From NCBI GenBank assembly GCA_023402175.1, contig JAEXCN010000025.1:1-32039 (forward strand): a DNA stretch of 32,039 nucleotides. The letters run 5' to 3'. The stretch comes from Pseudomonadota bacterium. Lineage in GTDB: Bacteria; Myxococcota_A; Polyangia; Polyangiales; Polyangiaceae. This document shows positions 14,062 to 21,337 of this stretch, one piece after another. Within the stretch, counting starts at the first letter, position 1, and each line of letters begins with the position of its first letter. The notes under the pieces are model-generated. The model made no database searches, had not been told where the DNA came from, and was given only the letters and a program-made list of their open reading frames with translations. The position numbers and the translations under genes are program-made.

Positions 14062-16311
14062 GTGAGCGCCCAGGGCACGCCCAAGACGAAGGCTGTCGAC
14101 CTGCTCCATCGAGCGCAGGTGCTCCAGCGGCCTCAATACGAGCGCGCCATCGCTCTGCTGCACGCGACCCACGAGCGCGCGGAGGACGTGCTCATCGACA
14201 ACGAGATCCTGAGCGAGACCGATCTCCTCAAGGCACTCTCGAGCATCTATCGCACGCACTTCGTCTCCGCCGAGAAGCTCGCGAAGGCGGACATCCCACG
14301 CGCCACCGTCCAGATGGTGCCGCGCCGCGTGGCGGAGACGCTGGGAGTCTTCCCGGTGCTCTTCGATCGTCAGACGAGCGTGCTCAGCGTCGTCACGCCC
14401 GATCCGGACAACGTCGACATGCTCCGCGAGGTGAAGCTCGTCTCCGGAGCCCGTGACGTGAAGGCCTTCGTCGCGCGCCCGGCGGCTGTCGCGGCCGCGA
14501 TCCGCAAGCACCACGCCGGTGACCCGCGCGCGTTCGAGCGCTTCGAGCGCGCCGTCCAGTACGAGTTCGGCCAGCAAGTGCTCGCCGATGGCCGCGTCAT
14601 GGCGGCGAAGGACAGCTTCCGGCGGAATTCGACGCTCGACGACGAGATGATGTTCGATCGCGTCTCGCCGCCACCGCCGCAGCGACGCTCGAGCCCGGAC
14701 GGCGAGCTCGATGCGCGAGGCACCCGACCGAGCAGCGGCGCCGTTCGCGCGAGCGTCGACCTCTCCGGACCGCCGCCGCTGCCGCGCAAGCCGACCTCGG
14801 TGAGGCGCATCACTGCAGACACGTCGCTCTCCGCGCCTCCGCCGCCGATGCCTCCGCGCGAGCCGGGCCGACACGAGCCACCGTCGCCGCCGCCCGTGCG
14901 CGCACGCGCGCCGTCGTTCGATGCGCTGCCGCCTCCGCAGGAGCCGTCCTCGCTCATGACGCGTGTCGGTACCGACACCGCCGTCGAGGAGCGCCCCGCG
15001 AATGCTTTCCAGAACGACACGACGATCGAGCTGCTCACCGTGATGGTGAGCCTGCTCGAGAACGCACGACAGGAGCTCCGCGGGCATTCCTCGCAGGTCG
15101 CACGCCTCCTCCGTCGCGTCGCCGAGCGCATGAGCCTCGACAGCGCCGATACGTATGCGGTCATCGTCGCGGGGCACATCCACGACATCGGCAAGATGGG
15201 GCAGTTCCATCTCACGGCGCTCAACTGCAGCGAGTACGAGGGGCATCGCCTCGCCGCGCAGAAGGCCTACGACACGCCGCTTCGTCTGCTCGAGGCCGTG
15301 CGCCTCCCGTCGGCGGTCAAGAACGCCGTCTTCCACATGTACGAGCGCTTCGATGGCAAGGGCTTCCCCGACAAGCTGGTCGGCAAGGAGATCCCGCTCG
15401 GCGCGCGTCTGCTCGCCGTCGCCGACACGTACGCCGACCTCACGCAGAACCCGCGCAATCCGTTCCGCAAGGTGCTCGGCCCGGCGGAGGCGATGGACGT
15501 GCTCAGCAATCACAAGGGCACGATCTTCGATCCCGCGATCCTCGATCTGTTCAAGGCGCTCGTCCTCGGCGAGGACATGAAGGCGAAGCTCCTCGCCAAC
15601 CGCCATCGGGCGCTCATCATCGATCCCGATCCCGAGGAGTCGACCGTCCTCGAGCTCCGCATGGTGGAGCAAGGCTTCGACGTGAAGACCGCGCGCAATG
15701 CCGAGGCCGCGCGAAAGCTCCTGACGACGGAAGGGGTCGAGCTCGATCTCGTCGTCTGCGAAGTCGAGCTGCCCGATACGGACGGCCTCGCGTTCCTCTC
15801 CGAGGCTCGAAAAGAGCCGTGGGGCCGTGACGTCGCGTGGATCGTCCACACGCAGAAGCAGGGCCGCACCGAGGCGCAGCGTGCGTTCGAGCTCGGGGCG
15901 ATGGACTTCGTCGCCAAGCCCGTCCAGGCCGATGTCCTCGTCGCCAAGATCAAGGCGATGCTCGACAAGCGCGCCCAGAGCGGCAAGGGCGGCGGCGCGA
16001 AGGGCGTCAGCGGGAGCCTGCGCGAGATGGGGCTCCCCGACATCGTGCAGGTCCTCTTCCACGGACGGAAGACGGGCAAGCTGAGCGTGAAGAGCGGCAG
16101 CAGCTCGGGCGAGATCCATTTCCTCGAAGGCGCGATCGCGAACGCCATCCTCGGCAACCTCTCCGGAGCCGATGCCTTCTACGCGATGGTGCGCTTCCAG
16201 GACGGCGAGTTCGCGCTCGATCCCTCGTTCGTCCCGCCGAAGCGTGTCGTCGCGGAGTCCGCCGAGGCGCTGCTCCTCGAGGGCATGCGACGGATGGACG
16301 AAGGCATCTGA
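14062..16311 (+). CDS. Multidomain regulator: MshEN-like, degenerate HD-GYP, receiver and PATAN (DUF4388)
   Basis: Cytoplasmic signalling protein of 749 residues. About 1-150 resembles the MshEN/type II secretion ATPase N-terminal domain (VLIDNEILSETDLLKALSSIY), some members of which bind c-di-GMP. About 200-310 is a Pro/Ser-rich linker. About 330-510 is an HD-GYP-type domain with HDIGK (374-378) and ERFDGKGFP (428-436). About 515-640 is a receiver domain, and 645-749 a PATAN/DUF4388 domain (SLREMGLPDIVQVLFHGRKTG). The histidine pair expected before E428 reads M426-Y427, and the HP motif after HDIGK is not apparent. The receiver phosphoacceptor position holds Glu567 (VVCEVELPDTDG). Catalysis and normal phosphorylation are therefore doubtful. 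GTG start at 14062, 16 bases after udk. Confidence 0.88.
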   Translation: MSAQGTPKTKAVDLLHRAQVLQRPQYERAIALLHATHERAEDVLIDNEILSETDLLKALSSIYRTHFVSAEKLAKADIPRATVQMVPRRVAETLGVFPVLFDRQTSVLSVVTPDPDNVDMLREVKLVSGARDVKAFVARPAAVAAAIRKHHAGDPRAFERFERAVQYEFGQQVLADGRVMAAKDSFRRNSTLDDEMMFDRVSPPPPQRRSSPDGELDARGTRPSSGAVRASVDLSGPPPLPRKPTSVRRITADTSLSAPPPPMPPREPGRHEPPSPPPVRARAPSFDALPPPQEPSSLMTRVGTDTAVEERPANAFQNDTTIELLTVMVSLLENARQELRGHSSQVARLLRRVAERMSLDSADTYAVIVAGHIHDIGKMGQFHLTALNCSEYEGHRLAAQKAYDTPLRLLEAVRLPSAVKNAVFHMYERFDGKGFPDKLVGKEIPLGARLLAVADTYADLTQNPRNPFRKVLGPAEAMDVLSNHKGTIFDPAILDLFKALVLGEDMKAKLLANRHRALIIDPDPEESTVLELRMVEQGFDVKTARNAEAARKLLTTEGVELDLVVCEVELPDTDGLAFLSEARKEPWGRDVAWIVHTQKQGRTEAQRAFELGAMDFVAKPVQADVLVAKIKAMLDKRAQSGKGGGAKGVSGSLREMGLPDIVQVLFHGRKTGKLSVKSGSSSGEIHFLEGAIANAILGNLSGADAFYAMVRFQDGEFALDPSFVPPKRVVAESAEALLLEGMRRMDEGI

Positions 16312-16317
16312 CGATCG

Positions 16318-16335
16318 GCGAGCGAGCTCGCTCGC
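16318..16335. other. Perfect 18-bp palindrome after the HD-GYP/receiver gene
   Basis: The 18 bases GCGAGCGAGCTCGCTCGC read the same on both strands. They lie seven bases after the stop at 16311, between convergent genes (the LTXXQ gene ends at 16444). It could act as a bidirectional hairpin terminator, but the stem would lack a usable loop and there is no T-tract. Rest of the gap 16336-16443: nothing recognised. Confidence 0.35.
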
Positions 16336-16443
16336 GGAGCTCACGCGCATCGCCGCCGCGCGATCGGCGCGCAGGAGAGCAGGCCTACGCAGCGGCGAGA
16401 GCTGCGCAGGCCACGCGCTGTCCGCTCACTCGGCCCCGGAGCG

Positions 16444-17280
16444 CTAGTGAGCCGTGCCGCCCGTCCCCGTCTGCGAGTAGCGGCGCGCCTTCTCGCGGAT
16501 CTTGTCTGCGAGGCGGTGCTGCTGCTCCTTGTCGAGGACCGGCATGATCACCTTCGCCTTCGCGAGGTGCCGCTCGATCCTCTTCGTGGCGTGTTCCGCG
16601 ACGTCCTCTGCCGGGGCGACCTCGTCCATCACGAAGTGTTCGCCCTTGAACGCTTCGAGGATCCGAGACCATCGATCGCGGTGGTGCTGGTGCGCCCCCA
16701 TCGCGTCTTCGATGTCACGCATGTCCTTCAGGATCCTCGTGACTCTCGATTTCTGGTCGTCGTTGAGTTGAAGCTCTCGCGCCATCTTGTCGGCGAGGGC
16801 GGTCGGCTCCTTGCTCCTGCGGTACTCCTGGTAGCGCTTCTTGAGCGCGTCGACGAACTTCGTGCGTTGCTCGGGCTCCATGATCTGGTGCAGTTTCTCG
16901 AAGGCCTTGCGGTCCTCCGGAGCGGCCTTGGCCTTGGCCTGCGCGACCTTCTCGACTTGCGGTTCCATCGCGCAGATGTCGACGTCACCGCGCTCGACCT
17001 GATCGGCGAGGGCAGTCATCAGCTCGCTCTTAGCGGCCTTGACCGGAGCGTGACGCTTCTCCGCTTCCGCCTTGAGCTGGTCGACTTCGTCCTGCTGTTC
17101 GGGACGGAGCTGGACGTCGGCGATGGCTTGCTCGAAGACCCGCCGCGCCCCCATGTCCTTCTCCTCGGCGGGGTTGAGGACATCCGCGGCCGGTCCGGTG
17201 TCCGCCTTCGCGAGCGCAGGAGCAAACGCGAGTCCGAGCGCGATCGTGCTGGCGCTGATGAGTCGTACGGCTGTTTTCAT
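16444..17280 (-). CDS. Periplasmic LTXXQ-type (Spy/CpxP-like) helical protein
   Basis: Exported helical protein of 278 residues. It has a clear signal peptide MKTAVRLISASTIALGLAFAPALA. Two segments resemble the LTxxQ signature of the Spy/CpxP/CnrX family: VQLRPEQQDEVDQL (about 56-70) and LQLNDDQKSRVTRIL (about 170-185). They suggest two repeats, and the protein is nearly twice the usual length of Spy or CpxP (about 160 residues). Family members are envelope-stress chaperones or metal sensors. A His-rich patch GAHQHHRDRW (about 195-205) and a C-terminal H could bind metal; that is inference. A strong ribosome site, AAAGGAGG, lies at 17286-17293, five bases from the ATG. It is the last gene of the long minus-strand block. 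Confidence 0.8.
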   Translation of the reverse strand: MKTAVRLISASTIALGLAFAPALAKADTGPAADVLNPAEEKDMGARRVFEQAIADVQLRPEQQDEVDQLKAEAEKRHAPVKAAKSELMTALADQVERGDVDICAMEPQVEKVAQAKAKAAPEDRKAFEKLHQIMEPEQRTKFVDALKKRYQEYRRSKEPTALADKMARELQLNDDQKSRVTRILKDMRDIEDAMGAHQHHRDRWSRILEAFKGEHFVMDEVAPAEDVAEHATKRIERHLAKAKVIMPVLDKEQQHRLADKIREKARRYSQTGTGGTAH

Positions 17281-17285
17281 TGCAG

Positions 17286-17293
17286 CCTCCTTT
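17286..17293 (-). promoter_or_regulatory. Strong Shine-Dalgarno site of the LTXXQ gene
   Basis: AAAGGAGG on the minus strand, five bases before the ATG at 17280. It is one of the best ribosome sites in the window and fixes the start. It suggests high expression, as is typical of abundant periplasmic chaperones. The rest of the gap up to 17409 shows no clear promoter. Confidence 0.8.
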
Positions 17294-17409
17294 CGTGGCG
17301 GGCGCGCGTGCAGTCGTCACGCCATCGGGAGGCAGCGTTTTCTACGTCTTCGGCGTGACCGAGCAGGTGACGCGCCGCATACGAACGGAGCCAAGCACGG
17401 CGATCACGC

Positions 17410-18213
17410 TCAAAAGGCAGGTGCGACCACCACGCGCTCGTTGATGTCGGTCCACGTCTTCGGCAGCCCCATGCGCTCGGCAAGGTCCACGTACGACGCG
17501 TCGTCCTTCACGGAGAACCCCGTGCGCGCGAGCAGCGCGTGCATCGCCTCGACATCGAGCAACCCGCGAAACGGCTCGCCGACCGCACGCACGGCGAGCG
17601 AAGTCGCGCGGAGCAGTGGATTCCGTTCGCGGCGGTCGGGCGGGTAATACGTGAGGACGATCGTGCTGCCCTCGGACGAGCGCGCACGTACGGCAGTGAG
17701 CGTGCTCTCGATGGCTTCCTTCGTCAGGTACGGCGTGACGCCTTCCCAGACCCACGTCGTCGGTGCGCTCGCGTCGTGGCCTGCTGCTTCGAGCGCGCGC
17801 GAGAGATCGTCCCGTTCGAAGTCGACCGCGACGAACTTCACTTCGCGTGCCTTCGGCGCGAGCCCTTCGAGGCGCGAGCGCTTGTAACGCTGCGTCGCCG
17901 GATGATCGACCTCGTAGACGATCGACGCCCGGAGCTCGTTCATCCGCCACCCGCGTGCGCATAGCCCCGCGCCGAGGATGACGACCTGCGAGACGCCGCG
18001 CCGAGCCGCGGCTTCGACCGCGGCATCGATGGCGAGCGTGCGGACGCGCATGAGCGCGACGAGCGGCGCCATCGGCGACCACGGACGGCGTCCGGCGCGC
18101 CCGAGCCACGCGAAGCGTCGGGGCACGAGGCGGCGCGCGATCGGATCGACGTCGGCCGCATCGCGACCACACGCGACGAGGCTCGCCGTCATGCTCGGAC
18201 GTCCGTGACGCAT
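17410..18213 (-). CDS. Class I SAM-dependent methyltransferase, leucine carboxyl methyltransferase-like (TIGR00027 type)
   Basis: S-adenosylmethionine-dependent methyltransferase of 267 residues. The N-terminal GRPSMTASLVACGRD, then the SAM-binding VVILGAGLCARGWRM, YEVDHPATQRYKR (acidic loop), VKFVAVDFERDDL and WVWEGVTPYLTKEAIESTL follow the motif order of the TIGR00027/LCMT (PPM-like) family. In actinobacteria and myxobacteria that family often methylates carboxyl groups of small secondary metabolites. The substrate is unknown here. The ATG at 18213 is chosen because the family usually begins with a G-x-P-S-x-T-A stretch, which the later ATG at 18192 would drop. It is 27 bases downstream of the small lipoprotein gene, so probably co-transcribed with it. 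Confidence 0.87.
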   Translation of the reverse strand: MRHGRPSMTASLVACGRDAADVDPIARRLVPRRFAWLGRAGRRPWSPMAPLVALMRVRTLAIDAAVEAAARRGVSQVVILGAGLCARGWRMNELRASIVYEVDHPATQRYKRSRLEGLAPKAREVKFVAVDFERDDLSRALEAAGHDASAPTTWVWEGVTPYLTKEAIESTLTAVRARSSEGSTIVLTYYPPDRRERNPLLRATSLAVRAVGEPFRGLLDVEAMHALLARTGFSVKDDASYVDLAERMGLPKTWTDINERVVVAPAF

Positions 18214-18240
18214 GTTCCGACGATTCGTCCTTCGCGGCCG

Positions 18241-18777
18241 CTACTTCTTTCCGGCCGGTTTCTCTTTGCCCGGCTCGACGAGCTCGACTTCCCAGGAGAC
18301 CTCGGTGTCCGAGCCCGACCACGGCGGGAACGTGAGGTTGGTGAACGCTTTCTCGACGCAGTTGCCGGTCGGCTTTCCCTGGAACGGGGAAGGGACCGTC
18401 GTGCCCTTCGAGTGCCCGTTGTGCCCGAGCTGCACCATGATCGTCGCCGTGCCCCACGGGCCGACGGCCTTGCCGTTCTCGTCCTTCGCCGCGCCGCAGT
18501 TCTCCTTCACCTGACGTGCAGCGCGCTTGAGGACGACCTCCGTCGCTTCCTTGTCGTACTGATCGGTGCGCTTCGTGGGCGCCTCGTTGACGGTTGGCGC
18601 TCCGCCCGACGACGCCTTCGTCGGCGCGTTGGGATCCGGCGTCGAGGCGCCTTCCCACTTGGGCGTCTCGTCGGTGTAGGCCGGCTTGTCAGTAGGCTCC
18701 TTCGCCTTCTCCTTCCCGCCACACGCAAGGACTCCGACTGTGCACATCCCCCAGATCACGATCGCAAGGCCACGCAT
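18241..18777 (-). CDS. Small lipoprotein with TonB-C/AgmX-like C-terminal domain
   Basis: Probable lipoprotein of 178 residues. The signal peptide is MRGLAIVIWGMCTVGVLAC with lipobox VLAC (Cys19), followed by a Lys/Pro/Thr-rich linker to about residue 75. The C-terminal domain (about 85-170) has IMVQLGHNGHSKGTTV, then CVEKAFTNLTFPPWSG, then VSWEVELVEPG. This layout (strand, C-V-x-x-A helix, F-P-P strand) resembles the TonB C-terminal-like domain of myxobacterial AgmX/PglI-type and related lipoproteins. Two Cys (about 97 and 143) may pair. An in-frame ATG at 18789 would add four residues; 18777 gives the better signal peptide. Role unknown; possibly an envelope interaction protein. Confidence 0.75.
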   Translation of the reverse strand: MRGLAIVIWGMCTVGVLACGGKEKAKEPTDKPAYTDETPKWEGASTPDPNAPTKASSGGAPTVNEAPTKRTDQYDKEATEVVLKRAARQVKENCGAAKDENGKAVGPWGTATIMVQLGHNGHSKGTTVPSPFQGKPTGNCVEKAFTNLTFPPWSGSDTEVSWEVELVEPGKEKPAGKK

Positions 18778-18843
18778 GTGCCCGATCATATCACCCGACG
18801 CCGCGTCGATAAGTTTTCCGCGTCGTCGCCGCCGAGCTCCGCC

Positions 18844-19728
18844 TCAACGCGCCGGCGCGCTCACATGGCTCAGATCGAGCGCCCGCCAGGTTCGCTCTGC
18901 CGCGGCCCGGATGCGCGCGTCGATGGTCTCCGTCATCAGCGGCTCGAGAAAGGCGCGGGCTGCGTCTTCGTCCGTCTTCGTCCCGGAGAGGGCGAGCTCG
19001 AGGAAGCTCGCATTGCCTTCGTCGCCGAACGCCGCCACGAGGCAGAGTCCCGCGATCTTCCGTTTTCCCGGCTCCTTGGTGAGTCGCTTGGCCCTCGGAC
19101 CGATGCCGGGGAAGCCGCTGCCGAGGCGCAGCAATGCGTCGACGGCCGCATCGAACGTCACGTCGTCGTCGAGCAGCTCGGCGAGGAAGTCGGCGGCGGC
19201 GCTCCGCTCTTTCGGACCGCCGGTCGCGCCACAGCGAGCGATCGGAGCCGCTGCGAGGCAAGCTGCGTGATCGTCTGCCTCGGCCACCTCGATGAGCGCA
19301 GGGAGGACCTCGGGCCAGGGCGTGGCGCCGATCGCGACGATCGCATCGCCACGCGCGTCGTCGTCCGAGAGGAGATGCATCAGCACCGCCCGCCCCTCTG
19401 CCGTGCGCGCATCGCGAAGGGCGCGCGCGAGGGCCGATTTCACGGCGGGTGTCCCTTCGTCCGCGATGCGGAGAAGAGCGTTCCGGGCGCCCTCCACGCG
19501 CAACCGCGAGAGGCCGAGGCATGCGCGGGTGAACCGGGATTCGTGCAGGGCCGTGTCTCGTCCGGTCTCGTCTGTCTCTGCGAGCGCCGCGCACGCCTCG
19601 CGTGCGACGGCGGCGAGCTTCGCCGCGAACGCGGAGCGTTCGTGCTCGGGCGCGGCGACACATGCGGCGAGCGCTTCGTCGCGGAGCTGGGGATCGTCGG
19701 AGAGGATCGCTTCGAGCTTCAGGCGGCC
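18844..19728 (-). CDS. HEAT-repeat protein
   Basis: Cytoplasmic alpha-solenoid protein of about 294 residues built of Ala/Leu-rich helix pairs, for example GARNALLRIADEGTPAVKSALARALRD, DAIVAIGATPWPEVLPALIEVAE and TFDAAVDALLRLGSGFPGIGP. Such repeats mediate protein-protein contact; no catalytic motif is visible. Members near WD40-like genes are sometimes called HEAT-repeat domain proteins of unknown role. The start is uncertain. The GTG at 19728 lies just after a 13-bp tandem repeat, while an in-frame GTG at 19761 would translate part of that repeat (RLPGVASCR). I favour 19728, since the repeat is unlikely to be coding. It lies downstream of the WD40-like lipoprotein gene on the same strand. 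Confidence 0.8.
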   Translation of the reverse strand, partial: GRLKLEAILSDDPQLRDEALAACVAAPEHERSAFAAKLAAVAREACAALAETDETGRDTALHESRFTRACLGLSRLRVEGARNALLRIADEGTPAVKSALARALRDARTAEGRAVLMHLLSDDDARGDAIVAIGATPWPEVLPALIEVAEADDHAACLAAAPIARCGATGGPKERSAAADFLAELLDDDVTFDAAVDALLRLGSGFPGIGPRAKRLTKEPGKRKIAGLCLVAAFGDEGNASFLELALSGTKTDEDAARAFLEPLMTETIDARIRAAAERTWRALDLSHVSAPAR

Positions 19729-19737
19729 CACTCTACA

Positions 19738-19789
19738 GGAAGCCACACCGGGAAGCCTCACCCGGAAGACTGACCAGGAAGCCTCACCC
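19738..19789. repeat. Four-copy 13-bp tandem repeat between two genes
   Basis: Four units with exact 13-bp spacing: GGAAGCCACACCG (19738-19750), GGAAGCCTCACCC (19751-19763), GGAAGACTGACCA (19764-19776) and GGAAGCCTCACCC (19777-19789). They fill the gap between the WD40-like lipoprotein stop (19798) and the HEAT gene start on the minus strand. The spacing is slightly more than one helical turn. Either a protein-binding array or a slippage product would fit. Confidence 0.9.
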
Positions 19790-19797
19790 GTCGCCGC

Positions 19798-21288
19798 TCA
19801 TTTCGACGCCCAGATGCGCTTGCCGGTGCTCGCGTCCCAGACGGCGAGCGTGCCGTCGTCACGCGTGCCGAGCACGCGCCGTCCGTCGGGCGCGAAGCGG
19901 ACGCTCTCGACGCTGAAGCCGCTCGAGCTCGGGAGCTCTGCGAGCACGGCGCCACTCGTGTCGGCGACGAGGCGGAGGCCGCCGCCGGTCGCGACGACGA
20001 CCGAATCGTCCTTCGGCGAGTGGATCAGCGGAAACACGCCATGCGCGTCACTCGCAACGCCGAGCCGCGCGCTGAGGTCGTCCGCGATCGCCACGCGGCG
20101 GGCGAGCTCGTCGTTGTACGGCGGGACGAGCTCGCCGCTCCGTTCGCGCAGCTTCTTGCCGGTGGAGAAATCGTACGCGATGAGCTGCGCCTGCGAGGGC
20201 AGCGACGGACAGCCCGGGCTGCACTCCGCGTCCGTGATCAACGCTCCGTCCTCGAACCCGACGATTTGTTCGACGCCGAGCGCGCAGTGGCCGTGCGCGG
20301 AGAAGCGCGCATGAACGCCCGAACCGACGTCGAGCGTGTGGAGGAACATCGGCGCGTCGTACTCGCCGGACGTCTCGGACCAGGCCACGCGGCGCCCGTC
20401 CTCGTCGATCGTCAGCTGGTAGACGAACGCAGACACGATCTTCGAGCGCGGCTTCGCTTCGCCAATCCGCCACACCTCGACCACGCCCGGCTCGCGGCCG
20501 CTGCCCTGGCGCGACGCCACGAACGTCTTGCCGTCCTTCGATGCGACCACGGACGCGCTCGCCATCTTGATCCGGAGAACGTCGAACGTTTCACGGTCGA
20601 CGATCCGGGCTCCGTCGGCGTCGCTCCAGAAGGCGGAGTCGGCCGTCCATTCGACGACGGGCGCCTGACCGTCGTCGGCGCGATACGCGTAGCGAGAGCG
20701 CGCGCCGTCGGTGATGCGGACGAGATGGATCTCGCCATTCGTGCGCGCGACGAACATCGAGCCGTCGGGCGCGATGTCGACCGCCTCCGCCTCGCCGCGC
20801 CAGCCGGTGAGGAGCGCACCTCGATGGCCGAGATCGACGGCGTGGATGCCGGCGCTCGTCTGGACGAGCATCGTCGCTCCGTCGTCACTCGCAACGACGC
20901 GCGAACCGACGTTGCTCGGCGCGAGCCCCGCCTGCGTCCACGGATCGAAGGCGTCCTCGTCTCGGGTGAGCGCATGGCCGTACACGCCGAACGCCTGCTC
21001 CGTCTCGACGTCGAGCACGATCGTGCGCTCGGTGGTGTCGAACACGATGAAGCGCGACCCTGCAAAGCCGACCAGGGTCGCGTCGTCGGACGCGCCGGGA
21101 GCGGCATCATCGGCGGCGGCATCATCGGCGGCGCGGGCGCCAACGGCTGAGACGTCCGCCGCCGCCGAGGGCGTTTGGGCTCGTGTCCCGGCGGCCACGT
21201 CGGCCGTGTCCGCGGACCCATCGGAAGGACCGCTACACGAGGCGATCAGGGCGAAAATCGCGAGAGATCCGAGCTTCGAGACGCGCAT
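19798..21288 (-). CDS. Lipoprotein with WD40-like beta-propeller
   Basis: Secreted lipoprotein of 496 residues. Signal peptide MRVSKLGSLAIFALIASC with Cys18; an Asp/Ala-rich linker (about 20-68) of the DDAAADDAAPGASDD kind; then beta-strand repeats of a propeller type to the end. Examples are AVDIAPDGSMFVARTNGEIHLVRI, VVASKDGKTFVASRQGSG, VVVATGGGLRLVADTSGAVL and VRFAPDGRRVLGTRDDGTLAVWDASTGKRIW; the last is a classical WD40 blade. The extra disulphide candidates HGHCALG and DAECSPGCPS suggest an extracellular fold. No enzyme motif is seen; it is expected to be a binding or scaffold protein on the cell surface. It lies 49 bases after the IgGFc-domain gene, probably in the same transcript. Confidence 0.85.
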   Translation of the reverse strand: MRVSKLGSLAIFALIASCSGPSDGSADTADVAAGTRAQTPSAAADVSAVGARAADDAAADDAAPGASDDATLVGFAGSRFIVFDTTERTIVLDVETEQAFGVYGHALTRDEDAFDPWTQAGLAPSNVGSRVVASDDGATMLVQTSAGIHAVDLGHRGALLTGWRGEAEAVDIAPDGSMFVARTNGEIHLVRITDGARSRYAYRADDGQAPVVEWTADSAFWSDADGARIVDRETFDVLRIKMASASVVASKDGKTFVASRQGSGREPGVVEVWRIGEAKPRSKIVSAFVYQLTIDEDGRRVAWSETSGEYDAPMFLHTLDVGSGVHARFSAHGHCALGVEQIVGFEDGALITDAECSPGCPSLPSQAQLIAYDFSTGKKLRERSGELVPPYNDELARRVAIADDLSARLGVASDAHGVFPLIHSPKDDSVVVATGGGLRLVADTSGAVLAELPSSSGFSVESVRFAPDGRRVLGTRDDGTLAVWDASTGKRIWASK

Positions 21289-21337
21289 GCTCCCGGAGAG
21301 AGCAGCCGGCGTGCCGTGCTCCGGGGGCGGACGATTC

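Noticed and set aside
16012..16311. PATAN/DUF4388 segment as a separate gene
   Set aside because: It continues in frame from the receiver domain with no stop or new start signal; it is one multidomain protein.
14062..16350. A 780-codon minus-strand frame opposite the regulator gene
   Set aside because: Shadow frame; its translation is charged and repetitive, while the plus strand shows several ordered signalling domains.
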